From a bacterium (GTDB lineage: Archaea; Thermoproteota; Nitrososphaeria; Nitrososphaerales; Nitrososphaeraceae): a stretch of 19,493 nucleotides of DNA. The notes under the pieces were generated by a model. It was not told the DNA's origin and searched no databases. It saw only the letters and a list, made by a program, of their open reading frames with translations. Below, one piece after another: positions 6,866-14,775 of the stretch. A program made the translations under genes and the position numbers. How positions within the stretch are numbered: position 1 is the first letter of the stretch; every line of letters begins with the position of its first letter. The stretch spans positions 1 through 19,493 of the forward strand of contig JACMIO010000140.1 of the NCBI GenBank assembly GCA_014381105.1, in the 5' to 3' direction.

Positions 6866-7198
6866 TCATTGACCCAAGATAATGAACATCATTACAATAC
6901 CATAGATTGCAATTGACTCTACCATACCTACGAATATGAAGACTCTTGATTGCATCTTTGGGTTATCACTGATTGCGGCTAACCCTGCAGCACCTACGAA
7001 TCCTAAGCCTATTCCTGATCCAGCTGCCGCAAGTCCAAAGGCCAAACCTGCACCAATAAGTTTGGATGAACCTGCATCGGAGGCACCTTCTGTTTCCGCT
7101 TGTGCATAGACCGAGTTGTGATAGAAGAATAGTATGCTAAAGGTAATAGCAACGGTCAGAAGAATAATACTAGTTTTTTCTCTGTAAACACTCATCAT
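6866..7198 (-). CDS. atpK: A/V-type ATP synthase subunit K (proteolipid c) with signal peptide
   Basis: The ring-forming proteolipid that carries protons through the membrane rotor. From ATG 7198 it has 110 residues. Residues 1-34 look like a cleavable signal peptide (basic N-terminus, ILLTVAITFSILFF core, VYAQA before the likely cut). The mature part has one hairpin: a Gly/Ala-rich first helix (GAGLAFGLAAAGSGIGLGF), a polar loop (SDNPKMQSR), and a second helix with the ion-binding Glu94 in GMVESIAIYG. No Na+-coordinating Gln is seen in the first helix, so protons are the likely ion (inference). A longer reading from 7243 is unlikely, because a TATA-like TTAAATAT at 7223-7230 sits 28 bases upstream of 7198, giving a leaderless start. 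The upstream spacer carries repeated operator-like elements. Confidence 0.93.
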   Translation of the reverse strand: MMSVYREKTSIILLTVAITFSILFFYHNSVYAQAETEGASDAGSSKLIGAGLAFGLAAAGSGIGLGFVGAAGLAAISDNPKMQSRVFIFVGMVESIAIYGIVMMFIILGQ

Positions 7199-7222
7199 AC
7201 AGTGGTTCCAAAATTGAAGGCC

Positions 7223-7230
7223 ATATTTAA
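7223..7230 (-). promoter_or_regulatory. TATA-like element for atpK
   Basis: Read on the minus strand the site is TTAAATAT, centred about 28 bases upstream of ATG 7198. It implies that atpK has its own promoter within the ATPase cluster, which fits the higher stoichiometry of the ring subunit, and it fixes the start codon downstream of the annotatable ATG at 7243. Confidence 0.5.
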
Positions 7231-7246
7231 TTATAACTAACAAAGT

Positions 7247-7369
7247 TTAGAAATTTGGAAGATTCAAAGCGGAGTAATAAAAGCCCATAGCAGAAATTGG
7301 CAATTTCTAAACTGAAATATCCTATTTCTAAGACTTCGCGTCAAGAAATTTCTAATTTGAATATTCTAA
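7247..7369. repeat. Cluster of TTAGAAAT/ATTTCTAA elements upstream of atpK
   Basis: ATTTCTAA occurs at 7303-7310, 7324-7331 and 7348-7355, a variant TATTCTAA at 7362-7369, and the inverse TTAGAAAT at 7247-7254. A perfect 17-base palindrome, AGAAATTGGCAATTTCT, lies at 7292-7308 and overlaps the first copy. All lie between the end of the 48-aa ORF and the atpK TATA box, where a transcription factor would bind. Operator function is inferred from position and repetition; the AT-rich background makes some recurrence expected. Confidence 0.5.
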
Positions 7370-7429
7370 TTCAATCAATATCATTAATAGATCTTTTATA
7401 TGAGATAGCAAGAAAATGTCTGCTAAAAC

Positions 7430-7576
7430 TTAAGCATTCGACAAAGCTTTTTTCTTGCAAGAGGAGATATCGTTTTTTACATTCTCAATCATAGAATCAT
7501 GTTCTGACTGTAAGTCTTGTTTTGATTTTTTAAAGTATTCTGCAATAATGTTGTTATCCATCTCGCTTGCCGCCAT
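7430..7576 (-). CDS. 48-residue charged small protein inside the ATPase operon
   Basis: An ATG-started ORF of 48 codons between atpD and atpK, begun only 18 bases after the atpD stop and on the same strand. The peptide starts MAASEMDNNIIAEYFKKSKQ and ends SSCKKKALSNA. It is highly charged, has no membrane segment, and is predicted by eye to be helical (heptad-like II--YF-KS---L---HDSMI--V). The tight spacing suggests translation as part of the ATPase operon. I cannot match it to subunit F or G/H; a short helical protein could be a peripheral-stalk or assembly factor, which is speculation. A single cysteine lies near the end. It is short enough to be missed by standard gene calling. Confidence 0.65.
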   Translation of the reverse strand: MAASEMDNNIIAEYFKKSKQDLQSEHDSMIENVKNDISSCKKKALSNA

Positions 7577-7594
7577 AAATATCCACTAGTATAT

Positions 7595-8239
7595 CTACTC
7601 TATATTCTTTTTCTTATCCAGTACCACTTTTACTTTTTTGAGTCTTACAAACTCTTCCCTTTCACGTTCCTCCAATGTTCCCTTAATGAAGGATATAGCG
7701 TGCTGATACTGTGGAATTATAACAAATTCAAGTGCATTGATTAATTTTTGTGTTTTTTCAAGCTCTTTGGCTAGACTGAATATGGCATTTTCATACTCTG
7801 CGGCCTTACATATTTGTGGAAGCATATTCTTAATCAACTTGGAAGCCTTGTCAACGTACACGTTTGTTTCCGAAAAGCCATAAGAAAGTTCTTGGCCGGA
7901 TTCCTTGGTCTTGATCTGCAATGTTGGTATTTTGACATCAACAATTCTTCTAACATCCACGTTCACTTCCATTATACCTGGAGTTGAATCTGATATCGAT
8001 TCTAATGTTGATGTTCCAAGAGACATGTATGAATCATAAACTGCAGAGTAAATGTCAGATAGAGGAGACCAGATATCACCTCTTGTCTTGTTAGCCTCTT
8101 CAATCATTTCATCAATTTTTTTGAGCAGTACTTCTCTCTTATCGTCAAGGATCTTGTGTACCATGGTACTAACTTGCAACGATCGTTTTATCTTAATCAG
8201 TTCGATTTTTGTTGCAGTAACATTTTTGCCAAAAGACAT
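7595..8239 (-). CDS. atpD: A/V-type ATP synthase subunit D
   Basis: Subunit D is the central rotor shaft inside the A3B3 head, the counterpart of gamma in F-type enzymes. The 214-residue protein has the expected two long helices: the N-terminal one (KIELIKIKRSLQVSTMVHKI then LLKKIDEMIEEANK) and the C-terminal one, which contains the family signature NALEFVIIPQYQHAISFIKG followed by LEEREREEFVRLKKVK. A middle segment with short strands (IMEVNVDVRRIVDVKIPTLQ) lies between them. It begins 18 bases after the atpB stop. No Shine-Dalgarno motif is visible immediately upstream, so translation is probably coupled to atpB. It is followed by the 48-residue ORF. Confidence 0.95.
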   Translation of the reverse strand: MSFGKNVTATKIELIKIKRSLQVSTMVHKILDDKREVLLKKIDEMIEEANKTRGDIWSPLSDIYSAVYDSYMSLGTSTLESISDSTPGIMEVNVDVRRIVDVKIPTLQIKTKESGQELSYGFSETNVYVDKASKLIKNMLPQICKAAEYENAIFSLAKELEKTQKLINALEFVIIPQYQHAISFIKGTLEEREREEFVRLKKVKVVLDKKKNIE

Positions 8240-8257
8240 TTTCGATGAACTTGTTGA

Positions 8258-9646
8258 TTACTTGTTTCCTTTATAGTACTGCTGAATGTGTTTGTCCTTA
8301 ATTTTGGTCAGTTCGCCTTCGGGTAATGTTGCTAGTATATCCCATGCTCTGCTTAGTGTTTCGTCCAAATTTCTATTTTCATCAGGACTTTGTTTCAAAA
8401 AGTGAGTTTCAAAACTATCACCAGCGTCAAGATACTTCAAATCAACTCCGGTTAAACCTGCCTTACCCACAATTTCTGCCAGTGCGCGGACTTCTTGGGC
8501 CCTTGAATACGCATCATACAACTGATTACCAACTTCCATGTGATCAGATCTTGTTTTACCTTCACCAACACCATCTTTCATCAATCTAGAAAGAGACATC
8601 ATTACATTAACTGGTGGATAAATTCCCTTTCTAAATAGATCTCTTCCCAAGACTACCTGTCCTTCAGTGATATAGCCTGTCAAGTCAGGTATTGGATGTG
8701 TGATATCATCTGCAGGCATCGAAAGAATTGGCATTTGAGTAACACTACCATTTTTCCCCTTTATTCTTCCAGCCCTTTCATAATTATTCGCCAAGTCAGT
8801 ATAGAGATATCCTGGATATCCTTTTCTACCTGGAACTTCTTCTCTTGCTGCGCTAATCTCTCTAAGAGCTTCTGCATAATTGGTCATGTCAGTTAGTAAC
8901 GCAAGTACGTGCATACCAAGATCAAATGCAAGGTATTCAGCCACGGTGAGAGCAACTCTAGGTGTAATTATTCTTTCGATAGCAGGATCATCTGCAAGGT
9001 TAACAAATAATACACTTCGTTTCAAAGCACCTGATTCTTCTAAACTCCTCTTGAAATACTGAGCTTCGGAATACTGCACACCAATCGCTGCAAAGACCAC
9101 AGCAAAGTCTTCGTTTGTACCCACCACAGTAGCCTGACGTGCAATCTGAGCTGCTAAAATGTTGTGGGACATTCCCGAGCCTGAAAAGATAGGCAGTTTT
9201 TGACCCCTAACCAGCGTCAACATTCCGTCAATTACAGATACTCCAGTTTGGATAAATGATGTAGGATATTCTCTGCTCTGAGGGTTCATTGGTTCTCCGT
9301 TGACATCGAGGAACTTGTCAGCAACCGGATCTGGTAAACCATCATTTGGTCTTCCCAGACCGTCAAATACACGTCCCAATAATTCTTGTGACACTGGCAT
9401 TGCCATTGTTTTTCCAAGGAACTTTACTCTAGTTCCAGTAATGGCCAATCCTGTTGTCCCTTCGAAAACCTGAACTACCGCTTTGCCGCTTCCTACTTCA
9501 AGAACTTTTCCTAATCTCCTTTCACCCTCGTTTGTTTCAATTTCTACGAGTTCGTCGAATGAAGCTGTTGTAACACCATCAACTACCATAAGTGGCCCTT
9601 TTATTTCGGCTATTTTCGTATATTCGATTCCAGTTGTTTTAGACAG
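8258..9646 (-). CDS. atpB: A/V-type ATP synthase subunit B (regulatory head subunit), apparent CTG start
   Basis: Subunit B alternates with the catalytic A subunit in the head and binds nucleotide without hydrolysing it. The P-loop is degenerate as expected (FSGSGMSHNILAAQIARQA, no GKT), and PGRKGYPGYLYTDLANNYERAGR matches the family. The ATG at 9589 would remove the first beta strands: the in-frame sequence upstream reads GIEYTKIAEIKGPL, which matches the conserved B-subunit N-terminus (Y-KI-EI-GPL). That frame opens after TAA 9653-9655 and offers only CTG 9646 as a plausible start. A strong Shine-Dalgarno run, GGAGGAGGT at 9655-9663, ends 8 bases before this CTG. The protein then has 462 residues and overlaps the atpA stop by 8 bases. 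A rarer start such as ATC or ATA is the alternative. Confidence 0.95.
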   Translation of the reverse strand: MSKTTGIEYTKIAEIKGPLMVVDGVTTASFDELVEIETNEGERRLGKVLEVGSGKAVVQVFEGTTGLAITGTRVKFLGKTMAMPVSQELLGRVFDGLGRPNDGLPDPVADKFLDVNGEPMNPQSREYPTSFIQTGVSVIDGMLTLVRGQKLPIFSGSGMSHNILAAQIARQATVVGTNEDFAVVFAAIGVQYSEAQYFKRSLEESGALKRSVLFVNLADDPAIERIITPRVALTVAEYLAFDLGMHVLALLTDMTNYAEALREISAAREEVPGRKGYPGYLYTDLANNYERAGRIKGKNGSVTQMPILSMPADDITHPIPDLTGYITEGQVVLGRDLFRKGIYPPVNVMMSLSRLMKDGVGEGKTRSDHMEVGNQLYDAYSRAQEVRALAEIVGKAGLTGVDLKYLDAGDSFETHFLKQSPDENRNLDETLSRAWDILATLPEGELTKIKDKHIQQYYKGNK

Positions 9647-11423
9647 AGACCTTTACCTCCTCCATGTTACCTTTGAATGAATCAGATAGTTGCTTTTCTA
9701 TTTCGTCCAATTTTGAAATCTGCTCATCTGTAACTTCAAATTTTGCTTTTAGCAATGTTGTTATTATTGGCAAAGCTCTGATATCTGCTAACGATTTTCC
9801 TTCCTTAAGAGCCTTTTGTGATTCTTTATAGAACATTACCATAAGTCGAACCAATTTTAGTTGTTTCGCTGGGCTACAATAGGTATCAACTTTATCAAAA
9901 GAGTTTTGTTGCAAGATACCTATTTTGAGCATTCTAGCAACTTCTAAAACCAGTTTCTCCTCATCAGGAAGAGCTTCGGGTCCTAATAATCTGACGATTT
10001 CTTTTAATGTATCTTCACGTTGCAAGATATGATATGATTCCGCTCTCAAGTCATACCAGTCAGGGCTTACGTTTTCTTTCCACCATTTGGAAATGTCTTC
10101 AAGGTAACCAGAGTAAGACTGCATCCAATTAATTGATGGGTAGTGTCTGGAATATGCTAATCTAGTATCCAGTGCCCAAAAGGTCTTGATAAATCTAATT
10201 GTGTGCGTTGTTACCGGTTCAGTAAAATCTGCACCTGACGGAGATACTGCACCAACCAGTGTCACAGATCCAGAACGATCTGGTGAACCAAGTGCTCTTA
10301 CTCGGCCCGCTCTTTCATAAAATTCTGCGAGTCTTGAAGCCAAATATGATGGGTAACCTTCTTCTGCAGGCATTTCTTCCAATCGACCTGACATTTCTCT
10401 TAACGCCTCTGCCCATCTACTAGTAGAGTCAGCAACTAGAACTACATCATAGCCCATATCTCTATAATACTCTGCCATAGTAACACCCGTATAGATTGAT
10501 GCTTCTCTAGCGGCTACAGGCATGTTACTCGTATTAGCAACGAGAACTGTTCTTTCCATTAATGGCCTTTGTGATCTTGGATCAATTAAGTGTGGAAATT
10601 CTACAAGGACTTCTGTCATTTCGTTACCTCTTTCTCCACAGCCAATGTAAACAACAACCTTTGAATCTGCCCATTTGGCAATTTGATGTAATGTCACAGT
10701 CTTTCCCGTCCCGAATCCACCTGGAATAGCGCCAGTTCCACCTTTTGCAATAGGGAAATAAGTGTCAATAATTCTCTGTCCAGTAATCAGTGGAATAGTA
10801 GGATCGAATCTTTCAGAATATGGACGTGGCTTTCTAACGGGCCATTTGTGATACATCTTTAGTTCAATCTTATCACCGTTCTTGCTATTAGCATGTCCAA
10901 TGATATGTTCCAAGTCATATTCTCCTTCTTTGGCAATTTCAGTAATAGTAGCCTCGGGATAATTTGGCGGAACTAAAATTCTGTGAGTTAAAAGTGGAGT
11001 TTCTTCAACTGCCCCAAGTATAGAGCCGCCTAGAATTGTATCATCTTTTTTCACCGAAGGAGTAAACTTGTACTTCTTCTTCATATCAACAGGACTAGTA
11101 GTAATACCTCTTCCAATAAATGCTCCAGATTTTTCGGCAATTTCATCCAAGGGTCTTTGAATGCCATCATAAATTCTTCCAAGAATACCTGGACCTAGAA
11201 GAACTGAAAGTGGTTGACCAGTACCAGTTACAGGTTCTCCGGGCTTAAGACCAGATGTAGATTCATAAACTTGAATAAAAGCTACATCTCCTGTTAACCT
11301 AATAACCTCCCCAATTAATTTTGAATCACCGACTTCGACTGTCTCATACATTTTTACTGTTGACATCCCATCGGCTTTTACTGCAGGACCGCTAACCCAA
11401 ACTATTCTTCCTTTTGCTACCAT
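9639..11423 (-). CDS. atpA: A/V-type ATP synthase catalytic subunit A
   Basis: The ATP-hydrolysing or ATP-synthesising head subunit. The 594-residue length is typical. The N-terminal barrel reads GRIVWVSGPAVKADGM. The A-specific insertion (non-homologous region) spans about residues 115-200. The Walker A motif GGFGTGKT ends with Lys241 and Thr242, and the Walker B region is VVLVADSTSRWAEALREMSG with GRLEEMPAEEGYPSYLASR after it. The C-terminal helical domain runs to EVKVSV. Its ATG follows the atpE stop directly (TAG ATG), so the genes are co-transcribed and probably translationally coupled. The last codons contain the Shine-Dalgarno site of atpB, and the TAA stop overlaps the proposed atpB CTG start. 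Confidence 0.97.
   Translation of the reverse strand: MVAKGRIVWVSGPAVKADGMSTVKMYETVEVGDSKLIGEVIRLTGDVAFIQVYESTSGLKPGEPVTGTGQPLSVLLGPGILGRIYDGIQRPLDEIAEKSGAFIGRGITTSPVDMKKKYKFTPSVKKDDTILGGSILGAVEETPLLTHRILVPPNYPEATITEIAKEGEYDLEHIIGHANSKNGDKIELKMYHKWPVRKPRPYSERFDPTIPLITGQRIIDTYFPIAKGGTGAIPGGFGTGKTVTLHQIAKWADSKVVVYIGCGERGNEMTEVLVEFPHLIDPRSQRPLMERTVLVANTSNMPVAAREASIYTGVTMAEYYRDMGYDVVLVADSTSRWAEALREMSGRLEEMPAEEGYPSYLASRLAEFYERAGRVRALGSPDRSGSVTLVGAVSPSGADFTEPVTTHTIRFIKTFWALDTRLAYSRHYPSINWMQSYSGYLEDISKWWKENVSPDWYDLRAESYHILQREDTLKEIVRLLGPEALPDEEKLVLEVARMLKIGILQQNSFDKVDTYCSPAKQLKLVRLMVMFYKESQKALKEGKSLADIRALPIITTLLKAKFEVTDEQISKLDEIEKQLSDSFKGNMEEVKVSV
9655..9663 (-). promoter_or_regulatory. Strong Shine-Dalgarno site for atpB inside atpA
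   Basis: On the minus strand GGAGGAGGT lies within the last codons of atpA and ends 8 bases before CTG 9646, an optimal spacing. It decides the atpB start: the ATG at 9589 has no such site. Confidence 0.65.
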
Positions 11424-12035
11424 CTACTTATTTTCGCCTCTAAGCAGTTGGACTATCCTTTTCCTTATTAAAGGTTTGAGAGTTTCGATATTAGAATCAA
11501 GTGTATTGTCCAAGCTCATTGTTCCATCAACAGAAGCTGCCTTTATTCCGCCAATAATATCTACCACTTCATTAGATACGGTTATTTTCGATTTCCTATT
11601 GGATGATTCTTGTGATACTAATTTCTTTACCAGGTTCAAGTCAGTTTTATTGCACTGTATTACAATTTCAGAACCTAATTTTGCAGAGCTATCTTGTATC
11701 AATCGAGTTAATAGTTTTTCATAATTTTTCTCGTTATTGCTTTTTGCAAGTTTTTCCTTTGCCATTATAAAAATTTCATCAATGGCTGATTCGATAATAA
11801 CTAGTTCTTTGTTTCTAGCATTCAACGTGCTAGAACCTATTATTTGACGCTTTAGATTTTCTGCCTGCTTTTTTGATGATTCAATAATACTGTCATATTC
11901 AACCTGCAGGCTACTCTTTGAAGATTCTAAATTTTTCAGCGAATTTTGAAGTGCAGAGTCAATTTCTGAAATTAACGTGGATTCTTTTTGCGAAAGAACT
12001 TTGTCAATTGTTCTTTCTAAAGAATTTAAACTCAT
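11424..12035 (-). CDS. atpE: A/V-type ATP synthase subunit E (peripheral stalk)
   Basis: Subunit E forms the peripheral stalk with G/H and clamps the top of the A3B3 head. The 203-residue protein has a long charged N-terminal coiled coil (about residues 5-90, rich in Ser, Lys and Glu) followed by a globular domain. That domain contains GSEIVIQCNKTDLNLVKKLV, and VVDIIGGIKAASVDGTMSLDN, where GG-----DG-----NT is the family signature, before a final RKRIVQLLRGENK. It is the first gene of the minus-strand ATPase cluster, and its stop abuts the atpA start. No G/H partner gene is visible in the window. An AT-rich stretch (AGATTAAAATC in the minus direction, near 12060-12068) lies about 27 bases upstream and may be its TATA box. 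Confidence 0.9.
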   Translation of the reverse strand: MSLNSLERTIDKVLSQKESTLISEIDSALQNSLKNLESSKSSLQVEYDSIIESSKKQAENLKRQIIGSSTLNARNKELVIIESAIDEIFIMAKEKLAKSNNEKNYEKLLTRLIQDSSAKLGSEIVIQCNKTDLNLVKKLVSQESSNRKSKITVSNEVVDIIGGIKAASVDGTMSLDNTLDSNIETLKPLIRKRIVQLLRGENK

Positions 12036-12112
12036 TCATTGATTTTTCAGAATTACGTGATTTTAATCTTTTGATAAAAGATATCTTCAAAAAACAAAAT
12101 TAGGTTGGGTGA

Positions 12113-12685
12113 CTATGATCCTCGACATACTTCACAGGTAAATGCGCCTTCAGAATACATCAACAAGTCTGACCATTCGTCACATTCATCACAATATCCT
12201 GAAATGGCAGATGGAGGTCTCCCAATTTCTCCTCTAATTAGGGCTGCCTTCTCTGATACCACATCAACTAATTCGGGAGTAACAGCAATAACATCAGAGC
12301 TCGAAATAATACCAGCTAATCTGTCTTTATAAACAACCCCTAGTCTCTTGATGTTGTTTTTACGTAATATGCGTGCCGCCTCAGTTATGCCCTCTCCGGC
12401 CTCAACAGTATGTATTGGTTGCATTACTTTTCCAGCTTCAATTGATGATGGCTCTGAATTCTTTGCTACCACCTTGGATACAACATCCCAATCAGTAACA
12501 ATACCAACTGGTTTTTCTTTATCTGTAATAATTACGCTGCCTATATTATGTTCTTTCATTTTCATCGCAATGTCGACAACATTGTCACTTGGACCAGCTG
12601 TGATAACAGGACTATTCATAATATCTCTAACAAGAACTCGTGTCGTCATGTTTGCATCGGTATTTTCTACTAATTTTTTTGTCAC
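12113..12685 (-). CDS. CBS-domain pair protein with C-terminal zinc ribbon
   Basis: A 190-residue soluble protein. Two CBS motifs form one Bateman module: about residues 18-80 (VRDIMNSPVITAGPSDNVVD, HNIGSVIITDKEKPVGIVTD) and 87-140 (VMQPIHTVEAGEGITEAARI, RLGVVYKDRLAGIISSSDVI). Such modules bind adenine nucleotides or S-adenosylmethionine as energy or metabolite sensors. The tail holds CDEC at 165-168 and CEVC at 184-187, a likely zinc ribbon, giving the CBS-plus-zinc-ribbon architecture found in archaea. The start is GTG 12685, with a TATA-like AATTAAAC centred about 25 bases upstream; an in-frame ATG lies 12 codons later. It lies upstream of and co-oriented with atpE, 77 bases away, so read-through transcription into the ATPase operon is possible. 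The ligand and target are unknown. Confidence 0.88.
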   Translation of the reverse strand: MTKKLVENTDANMTTRVLVRDIMNSPVITAGPSDNVVDIAMKMKEHNIGSVIITDKEKPVGIVTDWDVVSKVVAKNSEPSSIEAGKVMQPIHTVEAGEGITEAARILRKNNIKRLGVVYKDRLAGIISSSDVIAVTPELVDVVSEKAALIRGEIGRPPSAISGYCDECDEWSDLLMYSEGAFTCEVCRGS

Positions 12686-12772
12686 AGAATCATTTAGGCA
12701 ATTTGGTTTAATTATCTTTCTAATCTAATTTTGTACGGCGTTGTTAGATAACTAAACGGTCTTTATGTTGAG

Positions 12773-14752
12773 CTATCCGATCTTTACATCGTCCACCGAT
12801 AGTCCTCTTTCTATATGTTCTATCTTTGATTGTCCTGTTGGCAACATTCTAATAAAATCATCCAGCAGAACTTTTTTTAGATAATCTGCTAAATCAGAAT
12901 CAAATTCAGAAATCACTCTTACAAATTCGCTTTTCAGTTTCTTAGCCAGATTCATTGGATCAGAACCACCAGGTAATAACGAAGCACAAACCAAACTCCG
13001 TTTCCTGATTGCATTTAACGGTCCAGAAACAATAGTAAATCTATTTTCAATTTTGACTAGCCCGATAGATAATTTTAGCTCAATGCCTTTGCAAAAATTT
13101 CTTTTACCTTCAATGACAAAGGAGCCCTTTGGAAGAAATTGACCTGTTGGAGCTCCTTTCTTTACCTGATTAGGGAATACCCAGTATGCATCTCCACTAG
13201 ACAGCCCATCTTTCCAAGCTCTACTAAATGATACTGTAGCCTGAGCAGTCTCGTCAATATAGTTGGATGTCTCATTATCCTTATCTTTTGCATTCTTTAC
13301 AAGAAAAAAAGGAGATCCATGAATTTCTGCATGAAATACTATGTCATCCTCAGTCATATGTTTACGAATCACTGCTGAATTAGAAGACGCGTCTCTACCA
13401 CCAATGACTAAATGACCGTCGGTAGTAAGGAACCAACGATATCGCTCATACCATTGTTTTGATTCTAACGTACTGAATTGAATCTTCTCATGAATTTTTT
13501 GTGTCTGGCCCTGCAGTTTTTCAATTCTCGACTTTAGTTCATCACTTGCTTTATCAATATTAGTTGCACCACGCTCCATTTCTTTTGCTCTAGAAAACAA
13601 CAGCGATGAGAATTTTGGAATACTCAACTCTAACTTTACTCTTTCGTTAAGTAGATCAACATAGTTAATTCCATTTACCTGAACAATTTTAGAATCATTT
13701 TTTTCCAAAAGTGTCTCGACAGATTTATCGTTCATATCTTGGATACCAAAAGAGGAAAGGTTCATTAGATCGTGAGCGACGCTTCTAAGACTCTTTGATT
13801 TCAAAAGAACGTTCATTTTTGCTTTGTTTTGTTCTTCCAAGTCGTGTTCTAATTCCAGTATTTTCCTGTCTGTTTCTTCAGTTTTCAGGCTGCGTCCTAT
13901 TGATAAAATCTCGTTACTAAGAACCTGATCTATTGCCTCCATGAATGTATCAACTTTCTTTGCGTTAGATTCTTTTGACATAGAAATAGGAGAGGCATCT
14001 ATCGCTACGCCCGAATCATCTATAATAACTGATGGTTCGTGATTTTTTTCATTTAATACTCTATCAGTCAATTCTTTGGTCTTTTTATAAATAATTTCAA
14101 TGTCCTCATTACTAAGATCCTTGGCAAACTTTGTATTAATTCCCGATTCAGATATTATTTCTTCGACATATTTCCTTGGCAGGGATATTGATTTTCCCAA
14201 CCATTTTAAGACTTCAGTATCTTCTGGTACCAGACTGAGGTTTTTCGTCATACTTTCTAGAGTAGTTTGTAGAACATCTTCGCCCCTATTAGGAGGGAGA
14301 GCATATTGTGACCCAATCTTCAGAGTTCTGTGTCTTACTTCAACTGAATTTAATATCCAAATTATCTTCATTGATTCATCACATACAATGAAGTTTCCCT
14401 TTCCAAAGATTTCAACTATCAGTATCCTCACTTTATCGTCTCTACCTACAAAATGAAGAAAATAGATCCTCTCACTGCCCGGTTGAGATACGGAACTTAT
14501 TTTTGCCCTTTCTATTTCTCGACTTATTATCTTTACAAATTGGGTTTCTTCAACTTGTTTGTATTTCTTGTTAGTTATCCAAATCCCCTTGGTGGAAACC
14601 ATTAACATGATATCAGGCTGTATTGGGTGGTGCAGTTTCAAAAGAATAGAATTCTTAGTAATTGACGACATATTGCTTACGTAAAACTCAGATGTCGTAG
14701 TTGAGCTTATTTTGTTTACAAGATAGTGAAGCTCTATCCCCGATAATTCCAT
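12773..14752 (-). CDS. rqcH: NFACT-family ribosome quality control protein (RqcH/Rqc2-like)
   Basis: NFACT proteins bind obstructed large ribosomal subunits and, in bacteria and eukaryotes, recruit tRNA to add C-terminal tails to stalled peptides. The 659-residue protein has the usual order: NFACT-N (about 1-175), helix-hairpin-helix (about 180-235), a coiled-coil region (about 290-430), and NFACT-R from about 435 (WYERYRWFLTTDGHLVIGGR, then HAEIHGSPFFLVKN and DAYWVFPNQVKKGAPTGQFL). The Asp-Arg pair used for tailing in the family seems to be Glu94-Arg95 here (SQPGSERIYF), a conservative change to verify by alignment. ATG 14752 is supported by an AT-rich TATA-like stretch about 30 bases upstream. 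It is divergent from the EMC6-like gene and followed by the CBS protein after 87 bases. Confidence 0.93.
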   Translation of the reverse strand: MELSGIELHYLVNKISSTTTSEFYVSNMSSITKNSILLKLHHPIQPDIMLMVSTKGIWITNKKYKQVEETQFVKIISREIERAKISSVSQPGSERIYFLHFVGRDDKVRILIVEIFGKGNFIVCDESMKIIWILNSVEVRHRTLKIGSQYALPPNRGEDVLQTTLESMTKNLSLVPEDTEVLKWLGKSISLPRKYVEEIISESGINTKFAKDLSNEDIEIIYKKTKELTDRVLNEKNHEPSVIIDDSGVAIDASPISMSKESNAKKVDTFMEAIDQVLSNEILSIGRSLKTEETDRKILELEHDLEEQNKAKMNVLLKSKSLRSVAHDLMNLSSFGIQDMNDKSVETLLEKNDSKIVQVNGINYVDLLNERVKLELSIPKFSSLLFSRAKEMERGATNIDKASDELKSRIEKLQGQTQKIHEKIQFSTLESKQWYERYRWFLTTDGHLVIGGRDASSNSAVIRKHMTEDDIVFHAEIHGSPFFLVKNAKDKDNETSNYIDETAQATVSFSRAWKDGLSSGDAYWVFPNQVKKGAPTGQFLPKGSFVIEGKRNFCKGIELKLSIGLVKIENRFTIVSGPLNAIRKRSLVCASLLPGGSDPMNLAKKLKSEFVRVISEFDSDLADYLKKVLLDDFIRMLPTGQSKIEHIERGLSVDDVKIG

Positions 14753-14775
14753 ATAAATGACTGTAGATGAGGATG

